Below, piece after piece: positions 49,897-59,034 of a stretch of DNA of 64,000 bases. The stretch is taken from assembly GCF_015694725.1 (NCBI RefSeq), contig NZ_JADQDQ010000001.1, positions 248,001 through 312,000 on the forward strand, given 5' to 3'. Position numbers and translations under genes: made by a program. The notes under the pieces were generated by a model. It did not search any database. It saw only the letters and a list, made by a program, of their open reading frames with translations, and had not been told where the DNA came from. Source of the stretch: Hymenobacter jeongseonensis. Its GTDB lineage: Bacteria > Bacteroidota > Bacteroidia > Cytophagales > Hymenobacteraceae. The first letter of the stretch is position 1. Every line of letters begins with the position of its first letter.

Positions 49897-51111
49897 CTAA
49901 GTCCGCTCAATAATTACGGCGTAGCCCTGGCCTACGCCAATGCACATGGTCACGAGGGCATAGCGCTTGTTTTGTTTGTGCAGTTCCAACGCGGCGGTGT
50001 TGAGGATGCGGGCGCCGCTCATGCCCAACGGGTGGCCCAGGGCAATGGCCCCGCCGTTGGTGTTAATGCGCGGGTCGTCATCGGCCAAGCCCAGGCCCCG
50101 AATGCAGGCCAGCGCTTGGGCTGCGAAAGCCTCGTTGAACTCAATCAGGTCGATGTGGTTGAGGGTAAGCCTGGCTTTCTTGAGGGCTAATTGGCTGGCG
50201 GGTACCGGCCCGATGCCCATGATGCGCGGCTCGACGCCGGCCACACCCATGGAAACGATGCGGGCGCGGGGCGTGAGGCGATGTTGCTTCAAGCCCGTTT
50301 CGGAAGCTAGCAGTAGGGCTGCGGCGCCGTCATTCAGGCCCGAGGAGTTGCCGGCCGTCACGGAACCGGTTTTGCGGAAGGCGGGGCGCAGCTTGGCCAA
50401 GCCATCCAGGGTGGTGTTGGGCTTGATGAATTCGTCGTGCGCAAATAGCAGAGGCTCGCCTTTGCGTTGCGGAATGGGCACAGGCACAATTTCCTCGGCA
50501 AAGCGGCCTGAGTCGCGGGCTGCGGCCGCCCGCTGGTGCGAATCGAATGCAAACTTGTCCTGGTCCTCGCGGCTAATGTGGTCGCGCTCGGCCAGGTTTT
50601 CGGCAGTTTCGCCCATGGCGTCGGTGCCGTAAAGCTCCTCCATGCGCGGGTTGACGAAGCGCCAGCCGAAACTGGAATCGTACATCTGCGAATCGCGGCC
50701 AAAGGCGGCGCTAGCTTTCGAAATCACGAGGGGGCCGCGGGTCATGTTTTCCACACCGCCGGCCACAAACAGGTCGCCGTCGCCGCTCTGAATGGCGCGC
50801 GCTGCCGCAATGCTCGCCGACAGGCCCGAAGCGCAGAGTCGGTTGACGGTCTCGCCGGGCACGGAAGCGGGCAGGCCGGCCAGCAGCAGGGCCATGCGGG
50901 CCACATTGCGGTTGTCTTCGCCGGCTTGGTTGGCGCAGCCCATAATTACGTCGGCAATGCCGGCGGGATCGGCCGTGGGGTTGCGGGCCAACAACTCACG
51001 GATAACCAGCGCCGCCATGTCGTCGGCCCGAACCGGAGCCAGCGTACCGCCGAAATTGCCAATGGGAGTGCGGATGCCGTCAACAATATAGGCGTCATAG
51101 GCGTCGGTCAT
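49897..51111 (-). CDS. acetyl-CoA C-acyltransferase (second thiolase)
   Basis: A 404-residue thiolase closely related to the one at 41475-42680. The nucleophile is Cys93 in [11 protein letters not shown], with GHPLGMSGAR and MCIGVGQGYA at the C-terminal catalytic sites. ATG 51111 (TDAYDAYIVDGIRTPIG) is used; an open frame extends 39 codons further without similarity. The two thiolases differ across the protein at the residue level and in base composition, so they are old paralogues rather than a recent duplication. No other fatty-acid genes are adjacent. Specificity (3-oxoadipyl-CoA, short- or long-chain) cannot be read from the sequence. Confidence 0.93.
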   Translation of the reverse strand: MTDAYDAYIVDGIRTPIGNFGGTLAPVRADDMAALVIRELLARNPTADPAGIADVIMGCANQAGEDNRNVARMALLLAGLPASVPGETVNRLCASGLSASIAAARAIQSGDGDLFVAGGVENMTRGPLVISKASAAFGRDSQMYDSSFGWRFVNPRMEELYGTDAMGETAENLAERDHISREDQDKFAFDSHQRAAAARDSGRFAEEIVPVPIPQRKGEPLLFAHDEFIKPNTTLDGLAKLRPAFRKTGSVTAGNSSGLNDGAAALLLASETGLKQHRLTPRARIVSMGVAGVEPRIMGIGPVPASQLALKKARLTLNHIDLIEFNEAFAAQALACIRGLGLADDDPRINTNGGAIALGHPLGMSGARILNTAALELHKQNKRYALVTMCIGVGQGYAVIIERT

Positions 51112-51662
51112 AAAAATAGAGTAAGGGCTGGCAAGAAGTAAAATGACTGTAAAGTTAGAGTGAAACCCCAGCGCAAAGCCTTGCCACGAGCAAGGAAGCG
51201 CTGTTGTCCTGCCTCCCTTTCTGGTCAAAAAGAGCTACCGTGCCTCAACTGAATTCGTGCTTGAAGGAAAAGCTATAGGCATGAATTGTAAGCAGATGCA
51301 CAGGGGAGAAAGAGATCCTATTACAGACTAGGTATAAAATATAATTAATTTAATTTACCATTTGCTTCAATTAGCATTATTCAGTGCTCTTCTATTTCAA
51401 ATGCTATGGGTTTTGACATAATGCCCAACTGTCCGCTCCTCCAGCGGAGGAAACCAATCCCATTTTGAGCATATACCCCCTATTGTAGAGCATATTATCT
51501 GCTGTTTTCAAGCGAATAAAAACGCCAATTGGAGTCACGTATAGAAATTCATTAAATGTATTTATCAAATATTAAGTTTATTTTAACTAAACTACTCGTA
51601 TATTATTCATGGATATTGTGTAATAGAGCCAAGCGCTTTCACACTTTTTACAAAATATTGCT
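51112..51662. other. AT-rich intergenic region upstream of a T9SS protein gene
   Basis: The 551-base gap is normal in composition up to about 51240 (thiolase leader) and then markedly AT-rich to the start codon at 51663. A small palindrome TCCTCC-AGC-GGAGGA lies at 51437-51451. No RNA gene, transposase remnant or credible small ORF was found. It should contain the promoter of the T9SS gene, but no convincing TAnnTTTG pair was identified. Confidence 0.5.
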
Positions 51663-52973
51663 ATGAAAAGATTTCTAAACACCCTTTTGGTACTGGTAGT
51701 GTTCAGTACCTTTTGCCCCCAATTGGCCCGGGCGCAGTGCATTTATACCGCTGTCAAAAGCGGCAATATGTCCGACCCAACGGTCTTTGCAGTTGATGCG
51801 CGAGGCAAGGTGAATTGCTCGATGACTCCAACTTCCGGAAGTGCGGCAGTAATCGTTATCAACGGATTTAGTATTGAACTTAACAAAGATTATGTAGTAG
51901 GAAGGAATGGTTCGATTACGGTGTCAGGCGGGGGCTCGCTAGTAGGCAGTGCCAACCTGAAACTGGGCGATGGCACCGGTAGTCAGAGCGATACCAAACT
52001 GACGTTGGTCGGGAGCACTGTGGCAGTGGGGCAGCTCACGGTTGATAAGGCGTCTATTAACGTTGATGCTACCTCGCGGCTCAGCACCTCTTGCAATCTG
52101 ATACTGCTCAATTCCTCCATTGTCGATAATAACGAGATGGTGATTTACGGAAACCTGGACCTCTCCTTGGGCGGAGCCAACAACACACTCTGCGGTAGTG
52201 GCAAGGTGGCCATCCGGGGCTGCGTATTCGGGGGGAATGGCGCTTCTAACCGCATTATTTCGAATTGTGCCGGTTCCCTGGCGGTGCCCCTTATCTGTGC
52301 GCAGCAGCAGGCGCCTATTGGGTGCGCCGGCCCCATCGCGGCCACCAACATATCAGAGTCGGCTTGCGATGCCTTGGTAACCACATCCGGTCCAGGTTGC
52401 TCGCCCTTTAATCCGCTGCCAGTGGAGCTTGTTTTCTTTGCGGTTGAGCCAACAGGCCGGCAGGCGGTGTCGTTGCGCTGGACCACGGCTTCCGAAACCA
52501 ACAACGAAAGCTTTCTTGTGGAGCGCTCCGGCAATGGCAAGAGCTTCCGCGGCATTCACACGCTGGCCGGAGCAGGCACGGTGCAGGGCCGCACCTCCTA
52601 CGCCGTGGTTGACGAGCAGCCGCTGCCCGGCACCAGCTATTACCGCCTGCGGCAGACCGACTTCGACGGCAAGGCTACTTTTTCGCCAGTGCGGGCCGTG
52701 ACCATGGGCACCGCCCGCAACAGCCTAGCCGTCTACCCCGGCCGTACAACTCAGGAATGGGTGGTTAGCAGCAGCCTTCCCGCCGAACTGCTGACGGGCG
52801 CGACTACTGTGGAAGTGATGGATGCTGTGGGGCGGGTGCAAGCGGTGAACAGCACCGCCGATGCTACCCAAAGCGGCCGCTGGACCCTGGACCTGACCGC
52901 CTTGCCCACGGGGATGTACATCGTACGGCTGCTGACGGACTCGGGCGCTTTCAGCCAACGCATCGCAAAGTAA
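51663..52973 (+). CDS. T9SS type A sorting domain-containing exported protein
   Basis: A 436-residue secreted protein: signal peptide MKRFLNTLLVLVVFSTFCPQLARA, then a beta-rich Ser/Gly/Asn repeat region (about 45-200) with right-handed beta-helix character (LTLVGSTVAVGQLTVDKASINV), a Cys-containing linker, and a fibronectin-like unit beginning PLPVELVFFAVEPTGRQAVSLRWTTASETNNESFLVERS as in many Hymenobacter surface proteins. The C-terminal T9SS sorting domain ends LPTGMYIVRLLTDSGAFSQRIAK. Export through Sec and T9SS is expected; ligand unknown. The upstream region is unusually AT-rich. Confidence 0.88.
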   Translation: MKRFLNTLLVLVVFSTFCPQLARAQCIYTAVKSGNMSDPTVFAVDARGKVNCSMTPTSGSAAVIVINGFSIELNKDYVVGRNGSITVSGGGSLVGSANLKLGDGTGSQSDTKLTLVGSTVAVGQLTVDKASINVDATSRLSTSCNLILLNSSIVDNNEMVIYGNLDLSLGGANNTLCGSGKVAIRGCVFGGNGASNRIISNCAGSLAVPLICAQQQAPIGCAGPIAATNISESACDALVTTSGPGCSPFNPLPVELVFFAVEPTGRQAVSLRWTTASETNNESFLVERSGNGKSFRGIHTLAGAGTVQGRTSYAVVDEQPLPGTSYYRLRQTDFDGKATFSPVRAVTMGTARNSLAVYPGRTTQEWVVSSSLPAELLTGATTVEVMDAVGRVQAVNSTADATQSGRWTLDLTALPTGMYIVRLLTDSGAFSQRIAK

Positions 52974-53002
52974 TTGCTCAGTTCTTGGCTCGAAGTGATA
53001 AA

Positions 53003-53043
53003 CATAACAAAGCCCGTCCTTGGTTAGGGCGGGTTTTGTTATG
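53003..53043. terminator. intrinsic terminator between convergent genes
   Basis: A 17-bp nearly perfect stem (CATAACAAAGCCCGTCC with GGGCGGGTTTTGTTATG) and a 7-nt loop, separating the T9SS gene and the glycosyltransferase gene. Confidence 0.85.
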
Positions 53044-53092
53044 CCCAAAACCAAGCAGCAATGACTTGGCCCCGGATTGGCCCGCCGACATG

Positions 53093-54241
53093 CTAGGCTT
53101 CCTCTAAAGCCCGCCGGTAGCAACTTGCCAGTGCTTGATACGTGTGGACCGGGGCAAATTTTTCACGCACAAAAAGGCGGCTTGCCACCGAAAACCGGTG
53201 TCGTAACGCGGCGTCGTCGGCTAGCTGGAGCATGGCCGCTGCCATGGCATTAACGTCCCGGTTGGGGACCAGCAATCCCGACTTGCCGGATTCAAACAAC
53301 TCAGCTGGCCCGCCGCAGTCTGTGGCAATGAGGGGGACCCCGTAGTAAAGGGCGTCGAGGCAGGTAAGGGAAAACGATTCGGCCTCAGAGAAATTGAGGA
53401 CGATGTCGTGGGCTTTCATAGCCAACTCGGTATCGGCCGCAAACCCTTTAAAATCGACTACTTTCGACAACCCCGCTGTTTGCACCGTGGCTTCCAGTTC
53501 CTGCCGAAACTGCTGATTCTTGGCCATGCCCATGTCGCCGCCCACGAAACGAAGGCGCAGGGCAGGGTTTTGAGCATAAGCGAGCCGAAATGCCGCCAAG
53601 GCAAAGTTCTGGCCTTTGCCTCGGATGTAATTGCTCAGGTAAAGCAGTTGCGTGCAGCCGTCAATAGCGGAATTTGGCGTGTGGGGCGGCTGCGTCTCAC
53701 CGCGTGCGGGCAACGGGTCATATACCGTGTGCACGCGGCCATTCGTCGGGGTGAAATATGAACGTACCGCTTCCGAGACGCACAGGACTTGGTGCGCGCC
53801 GTGTTCGGCCAGCCACTTCCACATCCGCGCAAAAGACTGCGGCAGCGTCTGGGGTAAAAAGCGGACGTGAACGATTACCTGCAACTTGCCCAGGCTAAAA
53901 AGGCGGGCCACGTAGCCGGTGAGGTTATAAAAATCGTTGAGGTGAATGAGGCTGGCCCCGCGCTGGCGGGCCAACTGGCGCAGCCGCCAGCCGTTGAGCA
54001 GCAGCATCGGAACATACCGCAGCAGGTCGGCCTTACGGCGGCTGATTTCCACGAACGGCAGTTCGTGCACCACATAGCCGTCGGCTTCGAGCACGGCCCG
54101 GCCCGTACTGCCGGTAGGCAGCACGTACTCGAAAGCCAGGTCGGGCCGCAAGGGCCCCGTGGCATGGCGGATGGCATTGAGCGCGCCCGTCACGGCTCGG
54201 GAATTATCTACCACCAGAATCGTGTGCTTCGGCTTAATCAC
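53093..54241 (-). CDS. glycosyltransferase family 4 protein
   Basis: A 382-residue GT-B fold transferase. The N-terminal domain begins HTILVVDNSRAVTGALNAI and the C-terminal domain has the donor-binding YLSNYIRGKGQNFALAAF and the EX7E-type motif EAESFSLTCLDALYYGVPLIATDCGG, typical of GT4 retaining enzymes acting on cell-surface polysaccharides. The acceptor is unknown. Its first eight bases overlap the end of the upstream glycosyltransferase gene, so the two are translationally coupled. No signal peptide; cytoplasmic, peripheral to the inner membrane. Confidence 0.9.
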   Translation of the reverse strand: MIKPKHTILVVDNSRAVTGALNAIRHATGPLRPDLAFEYVLPTGSTGRAVLEADGYVVHELPFVEISRRKADLLRYVPMLLLNGWRLRQLARQRGASLIHLNDFYNLTGYVARLFSLGKLQVIVHVRFLPQTLPQSFARMWKWLAEHGAHQVLCVSEAVRSYFTPTNGRVHTVYDPLPARGETQPPHTPNSAIDGCTQLLYLSNYIRGKGQNFALAAFRLAYAQNPALRLRFVGGDMGMAKNQQFRQELEATVQTAGLSKVVDFKGFAADTELAMKAHDIVLNFSEAESFSLTCLDALYYGVPLIATDCGGPAELFESGKSGLLVPNRDVNAMAAAMLQLADDAALRHRFSVASRLFVREKFAPVHTYQALASCYRRALEEA

Positions 54242-55472
54242 GACACACTTCCTTTAACAACTGCAGCCACTGGCCAAAGATGCGCTCCCGGGTAAAGTCC
54301 TGCATGCGCTCCCGGGCCAGCTTGCCCAGTTGCTCCCGTTCGGAAGCGTTGCTGAGGAGCGTCGTTAGCGCGCTGGCCCAGATGCCTTGGTCGGCCGCCG
54401 CCGTGGCCGGACTGGTGAGCATGGGCAGCAGAATCCCGAACTCTCCTTGCTCAGCCCGGCGCAGCGGCGCTGCCGGGGTGGCGGTGGCCGGTGCCAGCAT
54501 CTCGCGCGGGCCGGTGGGGCAATCGGTGCTTACGACCGGCAACCCGCAGACCATGGCTTCGCCCAATGCCATGGGAAACCCTTCCCAGGCCGAAGGGAAA
54601 ACGAAGGCCGTGGCCGGCCGCAAGTACTTAAACGGGTTTTGCTGCAGGCCAAGAAAATACACGTCGAAGTCCGGCGTGAGGGCCGCGGTATTTTCCCAGG
54701 CGGCGTACACCCGCAAGCCCAGCCCGCGCGCGTGGCTCGTGAGCTCCTCGCGCAGTTCGCCATCGCCAACAAAGACCAGTTTGGCGGGCTGCTGGCGCAA
54801 CACCGCCGCAAAAATATCGAGCAATGGCGCTTGGTTTTTTTGAATCGTCAACCGGCCTGAGGTCACCAGCACCGGCGCGGCGGCATACACAGCGGCTTCG
54901 GAGGCCGACAGGGGCTCTTGGCTTTTGGCCTCGATTTGGGGGACGTCGAAAAAATTATTAATCGTGAGCAGTTTCTCCGGCTTCACGCCAAAGCCCGTTA
55001 TCAACTCGGGCATGATGTCGCGGCTCACCGTTACAATGCGGTCGGCGCGGTTGTAGAGCAAGGGCATCAGTACTTTTTTTCGTAACCACCCCACTGGCCC
55101 TTTAATGTTGGCATCGTGCAGCTTCGAGCCGTGCACGCAGAGGATGGTTTTGCCGGGGCCGCCGCTGAGCAGATTCACATAGTCGGCCCCTTCGAGGTGG
55201 CTGATGCAGGCCGTCGGCTGTAGGCGCTCGCGCAGCTGGCGCAAGCCCCCGATGCGCCGCCGGAAGTTGGTTAGCTTGGCTACTACGCCGCCGCCGCCAC
55301 TCACTTCCAGGCTCTCAACCGGGTTGCCACTCGGGTACAGGTCGCCACCCTCCAGGTTGAAGACGGCTTCCGTTACCGCATAGTGCTTCGCCAGCTCCAC
55401 GCTGTGGTCGTGGAACACCCGCTGGGCGCCGCCCAGGCCCAAGTTGGGAATCAGTAATACTAATGGTTGCAT
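54234..55472 (-). CDS. glycosyltransferase family 4 protein
   Basis: A 412-residue GT-B transferase. The N-terminal Rossmann domain has LLIPNLGLGGAQRVFHDH with the GGAxR loop; the C-terminal domain has VTSGRLTIQKNQAPLLDIFA, FPSAWEGFPMALGEAMVCGLPVVSTDC with the two glutamates of the GT4 motif, and GPREML. It is the first gene of a two-gene glycosyltransferase unit (8-base overlap with the next). The gap to the GT25 gene upstream (255 bases) makes cotranscription with that gene unlikely. Probable role: exopolysaccharide or glycoprotein glycan assembly. Confidence 0.9.
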   Translation of the reverse strand: MQPLVLLIPNLGLGGAQRVFHDHSVELAKHYAVTEAVFNLEGGDLYPSGNPVESLEVSGGGGVVAKLTNFRRRIGGLRQLRERLQPTACISHLEGADYVNLLSGGPGKTILCVHGSKLHDANIKGPVGWLRKKVLMPLLYNRADRIVTVSRDIMPELITGFGVKPEKLLTINNFFDVPQIEAKSQEPLSASEAAVYAAAPVLVTSGRLTIQKNQAPLLDIFAAVLRQQPAKLVFVGDGELREELTSHARGLGLRVYAAWENTAALTPDFDVYFLGLQQNPFKYLRPATAFVFPSAWEGFPMALGEAMVCGLPVVSTDCPTGPREMLAPATATPAAPLRRAEQGEFGILLPMLTSPATAAADQGIWASALTTLLSNASEREQLGKLARERMQDFTRERIFGQWLQLLKEVCRD

Positions 55473-55727
55473 AGAAGAAGGGGTGCGGCAGATGGGGGGG
55501 AAGGGACTTGCTAGCTATTGTGATAACTGAAAAGATACTTTTTTGCAGAGCAGATTGCTGGAGCGCATAACATTGAAAAATCGCTGCTTCGTTGCGCAAA
55601 AAAGGCAACTCCAGACTTTAGTCTCAAGGAGCAAGGGTAGGGCTTAGGAGACAAATGCTGGACCCGTGCTACGGAATGAAGACAGGCTGGCCTCTTCAAT
55701 AGCTGTAGGCAAAAACCATTTGCTTTT

Positions 55728-56552
55728 TTATATTGAATTAAACGGTTTGGCATCTACAAAGCGCAGAATGTTTCTGGCCTCCAACCTGCTTTTATTCCTC
55801 TTTTCCAGGTATTGAAATAAGAAAGGGAATTTTGTTTTGCGCACGAGTGAGGCTACGCTACCGAGCACATTTTTGGCCATTTGGCGTGTAAAAGATGTCT
55901 TTATTGAATTGTAATTCAGGGTGCTGCGAAACTCTGCATCATCAGTCATTATTGGATAGAGGCATCGGAAAGAAGTAAAAGCCCCTTTCCGGTAGTGTGC
56001 TTCCCAATAGTCTGCAGCTACTCGAACTGGGATTATTGCTGCCGAAAGTTTGGCCGCCGCCGCATGGGTTATCACATAAGCCATGGCCGAACCGAGGTTA
56101 TGAAGATTAGCAGGATAAAACAGACTGCTCTCGTTATCTAACTTTTGAACGTTCTGCAAGCTGATTTCCACCGGCGAACCAAAGTGGCTATAGTAATGCA
56201 ATGATATTACCTCTTCACTGCCAATGTGTTGCTCAATCAGGGATAGTGATTCTTTAATACTGTCGGGCAATTGGGCGTCGTCTTCGAGAACCAAGGCCAT
56301 TTTGACGTTATTCGCCGCCATAAGACGACTCACTTTCGCGTGAGACAGCGCACAGGCAAGCACTCCTTTGGTTAAGTAAGGGTTGGCACTTACCGCTTCC
56401 TGGTCTACGCATTCCGCATAATCAGCGGGAGTCATTTCTTGGTAGTCAACAGCGTCAATAATTTCGTATTCCAGCCCCAAAAGCGTAAGCTGCTTTTGCA
56501 TGTAGGCCCGTCGCTCGGTGGCACGACGCAGGCTTATGACGTATACTTTCAT
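55728..56552 (-). CDS. glycosyltransferase family 25 (LOS-type)
   Basis: A 274-residue GT-A protein of family 25: the MKVYVISLRRATERRAYMQ beginning, the VLACALSHAKVSRLM segment (64-78) and the DxD-like LVLEDDAQLP (88-95) are diagnostic. Family members transfer galactose or similar sugars to lipooligosaccharide. Base composition is clearly lower in GC than the neighbouring glycosyltransferases, which with the isolated promoter (56620-56649) suggests acquisition from outside. ATG 56552 (MKVYVISL) is used instead of an upstream start nine codons earlier. Confidence 0.9.
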   Translation of the reverse strand: MKVYVISLRRATERRAYMQKQLTLLGLEYEIIDAVDYQEMTPADYAECVDQEAVSANPYLTKGVLACALSHAKVSRLMAANNVKMALVLEDDAQLPDSIKESLSLIEQHIGSEEVISLHYYSHFGSPVEISLQNVQKLDNESSLFYPANLHNLGSAMAYVITHAAAAKLSAAIIPVRVAADYWEAHYRKGAFTSFRCLYPIMTDDAEFRSTLNYNSIKTSFTRQMAKNVLGSVASLVRKTKFPFLFQYLEKRNKSRLEARNILRFVDAKPFNSI

Positions 56553-56619
56553 GAAAGCGGTAGTGTATGACGGCATCAATTGCCCTTTGACAAGCGTGCA
56601 GTTTGCTCTGCTTTACAGA

Positions 56620-56649
56620 CAAAAGTAAGTTGCAGCCAAGCACTCGCAA
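56620..56649 (-). promoter_or_regulatory. promoter of the GT25 gene
   Basis: Minus-strand TTG (56647-56649), 19 nt, TACTTTTG (56620-56627), an exact-spacing match; transcription should start near 56613, 60 bases before the ATG at 56552. The rest of the 337-base gap 56553-56889 shows no gene or RNA. Confidence 0.65.
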
Positions 56650-56889
56650 TAAATGGGACGCTTAGCGCCAACTACTTTGGCCCTTCACACACTGTTATAC
56701 CGGGGTTGTGATTGCCAGAGCAGCCACCCTTGATTCTCATCTCGAAAGCATTTCACCTTCTGCTTTGGTTACGTGAGCACCACCCTCATCTAGCCTTTTT
56801 AAGATTATAAAAACACAGGTGCGCTCCCCAAAATAGTTGCTGCGTTCAGGCCGAAGTCGCAGAATACTTCAGCCGCAACCTCTAATCCA

Positions 56890-58590
56890 CTATTCCACCA
56901 GTAGGCCGCCCGTAAGGTGCTGGCCCTTTGCCGTGATGGCCCGCACGGTGTAGAAACCCGGCGTCAGGCCGCGCACCGATACGAGCGCGCCCGCGGATAC
57001 TTGGGTGTCGCGCGCCACGCGGCCAAGGGCATCGAGGAACTGCACGCGGCTGCCGGCGGCCAGAGTGGGCAGGTGCAACTGGTCGGTAGCGGGGTTGGGG
57101 TAGAAGGCGAGGGCCAATGGGCCGGCTGTGGGCTGCGTGGCCGTGGGGAGCCCGGCCAGCCGCGCTACCCAGCCGCTCGCTGAGTTGTTGGGAGTGGCTG
57201 GGCTGGTGAGCGTGGTGCTGCCAAAGCGGCCTTCGCCCCTGAAAAAACCCATGACAGCCAACTGGCCCGTGCCATCGAGCGAAACAAGGTCGGCCCCTTC
57301 GTCCAAGTAGCTGCCGGACTGCTGAGCCCACCGGACGCTGCCCTGCGGCGAATAGCTGACCACCAGCGCATCCCCGTTGATGCTCCCGACGCTGCTAAGC
57401 TGCTGCGTGCCCACGGTAGCGGTGCCCGTGATGCTGCCTGCCACGTAGCTGTTGCCCGCCGCATCGATGGCAATGCTCCGGAAGAAGCAGTTGCGGTCGG
57501 CGCTGATGGTGCGGGCCCAGCCCAGCGCACCGGTGGCGGCATCGAGTTGCAACAGGGAGGCGAAATAAAGGCCGGTGCCAGTCAGGGTTTGGGAGCCCAC
57601 GGCGGTGGGCCCTCCGGCGAAGGACCCGGCGAAGCGCATGGTGGCCAGCAAGTGCCCGTTGGCGTCGAGGGCGGTATTGCCGGCGTAATCGGCCAACCCA
57701 GAGCCGTAGCGCTGGAGCCAGCGGGGCGTGCCTTGGCCGTCGTATTTCACCAGTACCACGTCGTAAGCGCCGTAGCCGGCCGGGGTCTGAAGGGCGCCAA
57801 AGCTGCCAAACTGCGAGTTGAGAGTGCAACTCAGGTAGCAGTCGCCGGCCGGACTCACGGTGAGGGTGTGGTTAACTGTCATCACGGCTGGTCCGCCCGG
57901 CAGCAGGGCCACGCGGCCGCCCTGCCTGGCCCACACGGCCTCGCCCTGCGGGTCAAACTTGGCGAGAAAGATGTCGATGCCGTTGACAGTGCTCAGCGAC
58001 AGCGAACCGAAACCCACGGTGCCGGAAATCTGGCCGCTGACGTAAAAATTGTCGGCCGCATCCAGCCCCATATTTTGCGCCCTGACTCCAGTGTTGGTGG
58101 CCTGGCTAAGCCAGAGCGGCTGGCCCTGCGCACTTAGCCGCGCCAGGTACAGGGCCGCGCCGTAAGGAGGACTCAGGCTCAGGGAACCCAACTGCATCGA
58201 GCTGCTGCAATTGCCCGCCAGGCAAAGGTTGCCGGCCGTGTCCAGGGCCAGTCCTGCCACATCGTCCATGCCGTCGCCGGCCAGGTGCTGGGCCCAAAGC
58301 AGCGCGCCCGAAGGGCTGTACTTGGCCACGTAAGCGTCTTGCTGGCCCTGCGAATTGAACACCGTGCCGGGCGCCAAGGTGAGGGGTTCAATAAAGGTGC
58401 CGCCCACGTACACGTTGCCAGCGGGGTCGGTAATCATTTTGCTGGGCCACACATCATTGGCGCTGGTGCTGGCGCGGGCCCATTGCCAGGCCGGAGGCGC
58501 TTGGCAGTAGGCCCTTGGGCCGAGGGTGAGGACGAGCAGCCCAATAGCCACGCGGCTGAGCAATAAGGGTATAAAAGAAGCAGGGGACAT
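56890..58590 (-). CDS. SBBP-repeat beta-propeller T9SS exported protein
   Basis: A 566-residue secreted protein. After the signal peptide (ending near LGPRAYCQA) come about seven or eight beta-propeller-like repeats with the pattern DPAGNVYVGGTF, KYSPSGALLWAQ, DTAGNLCLAGN, DAADNFYVSGQ, DANGHLLATMRF, DAAGNSYVAGSI. The C-terminus is a T9SS sorting domain (LAFYPNPATDQLHLP, then LTPGFYTVRAITAKGQHLTGGLLVE). Related proteins decorate the surface of Bacteroidota; ligands unknown. ATG 58590 precedes the signal peptide; an earlier in-frame start adds 18 residues. No terminator is evident directly after it. Confidence 0.88.
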   Translation of the reverse strand: MSPASFIPLLLSRVAIGLLVLTLGPRAYCQAPPAWQWARASTSANDVWPSKMITDPAGNVYVGGTFIEPLTLAPGTVFNSQGQQDAYVAKYSPSGALLWAQHLAGDGMDDVAGLALDTAGNLCLAGNCSSSMQLGSLSLSPPYGAALYLARLSAQGQPLWLSQATNTGVRAQNMGLDAADNFYVSGQISGTVGFGSLSLSTVNGIDIFLAKFDPQGEAVWARQGGRVALLPGGPAVMTVNHTLTVSPAGDCYLSCTLNSQFGSFGALQTPAGYGAYDVVLVKYDGQGTPRWLQRYGSGLADYAGNTALDANGHLLATMRFAGSFAGGPTAVGSQTLTGTGLYFASLLQLDAATGALGWARTISADRNCFFRSIAIDAAGNSYVAGSITGTATVGTQQLSSVGSINGDALVVSYSPQGSVRWAQQSGSYLDEGADLVSLDGTGQLAVMGFFRGEGRFGSTTLTSPATPNNSASGWVARLAGLPTATQPTAGPLALAFYPNPATDQLHLPTLAAGSRVQFLDALGRVARDTQVSAGALVSVRGLTPGFYTVRAITAKGQHLTGGLLVE

Positions 58591-59034
58591 TGGCGGGAAG
58601 ATAATGTGGCACCGGCTAGAAAGTCCGAGCCGCATCCAGGCCATTGGTTGGGCACAATGGCTCTATTGTAATTAACGGATGCCCTAAGAGAAGCAGCTGT
58701 GGCCAAAGAAGCCGTTGAATTAGGTGTTGCCAGCGGGCAGTATCAGGGGACGTTACCGATAATTGGCTACCTCAGAGTGTCCCGAACAGGAGGGGGGAGT
58801 ATAAAAAAGGTCCGGCAACATAAGCAGTACCTGCACTGAGCACATAACGGAGCAGCACCCGCACGCATCCGGCGGAGCCAAGATGGAATTATTGGAAATT
58901 TTACGCAAACGATTGTGTAAAAATAAACTTAATTCCTTATTATTGCCATACAATGCACATGAATATTGCATTGAAGTACCATCTGACTCTTATCAATCGT
59001 TTGTTTTTCTCATTCTTCATTTCTTCAAACTCTC
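58591..59034. other. intergenic region between divergent T9SS protein genes
   Basis: A 444-base spacer, AT-rich in its last 150 bases. It contains the inverted repeat CAATGCA, 9 nt, TGCATTG (58951-58973), about 60 bases before the ATG of the ricin-type gene, a candidate operator or leader hairpin. A 72-codon minus-strand ORF (58753-58971) has no plausible features and is not called. Both promoters should lie here, but neither is clear. Confidence 0.45.

Noticed and set aside
51241-51662. Possible remnant of a mobile element in AT-rich spacer
   Set aside because: No transposase fragment, terminal repeats or duplications seen; better explained as a promoter-rich leader.
58753-58971. 72-codon minus-strand ORF in the spacer between T9SS genes
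   Set aside because: No promoter, no family-like features, and it overlaps the inverted repeat; composition follows the non-coding spacer.
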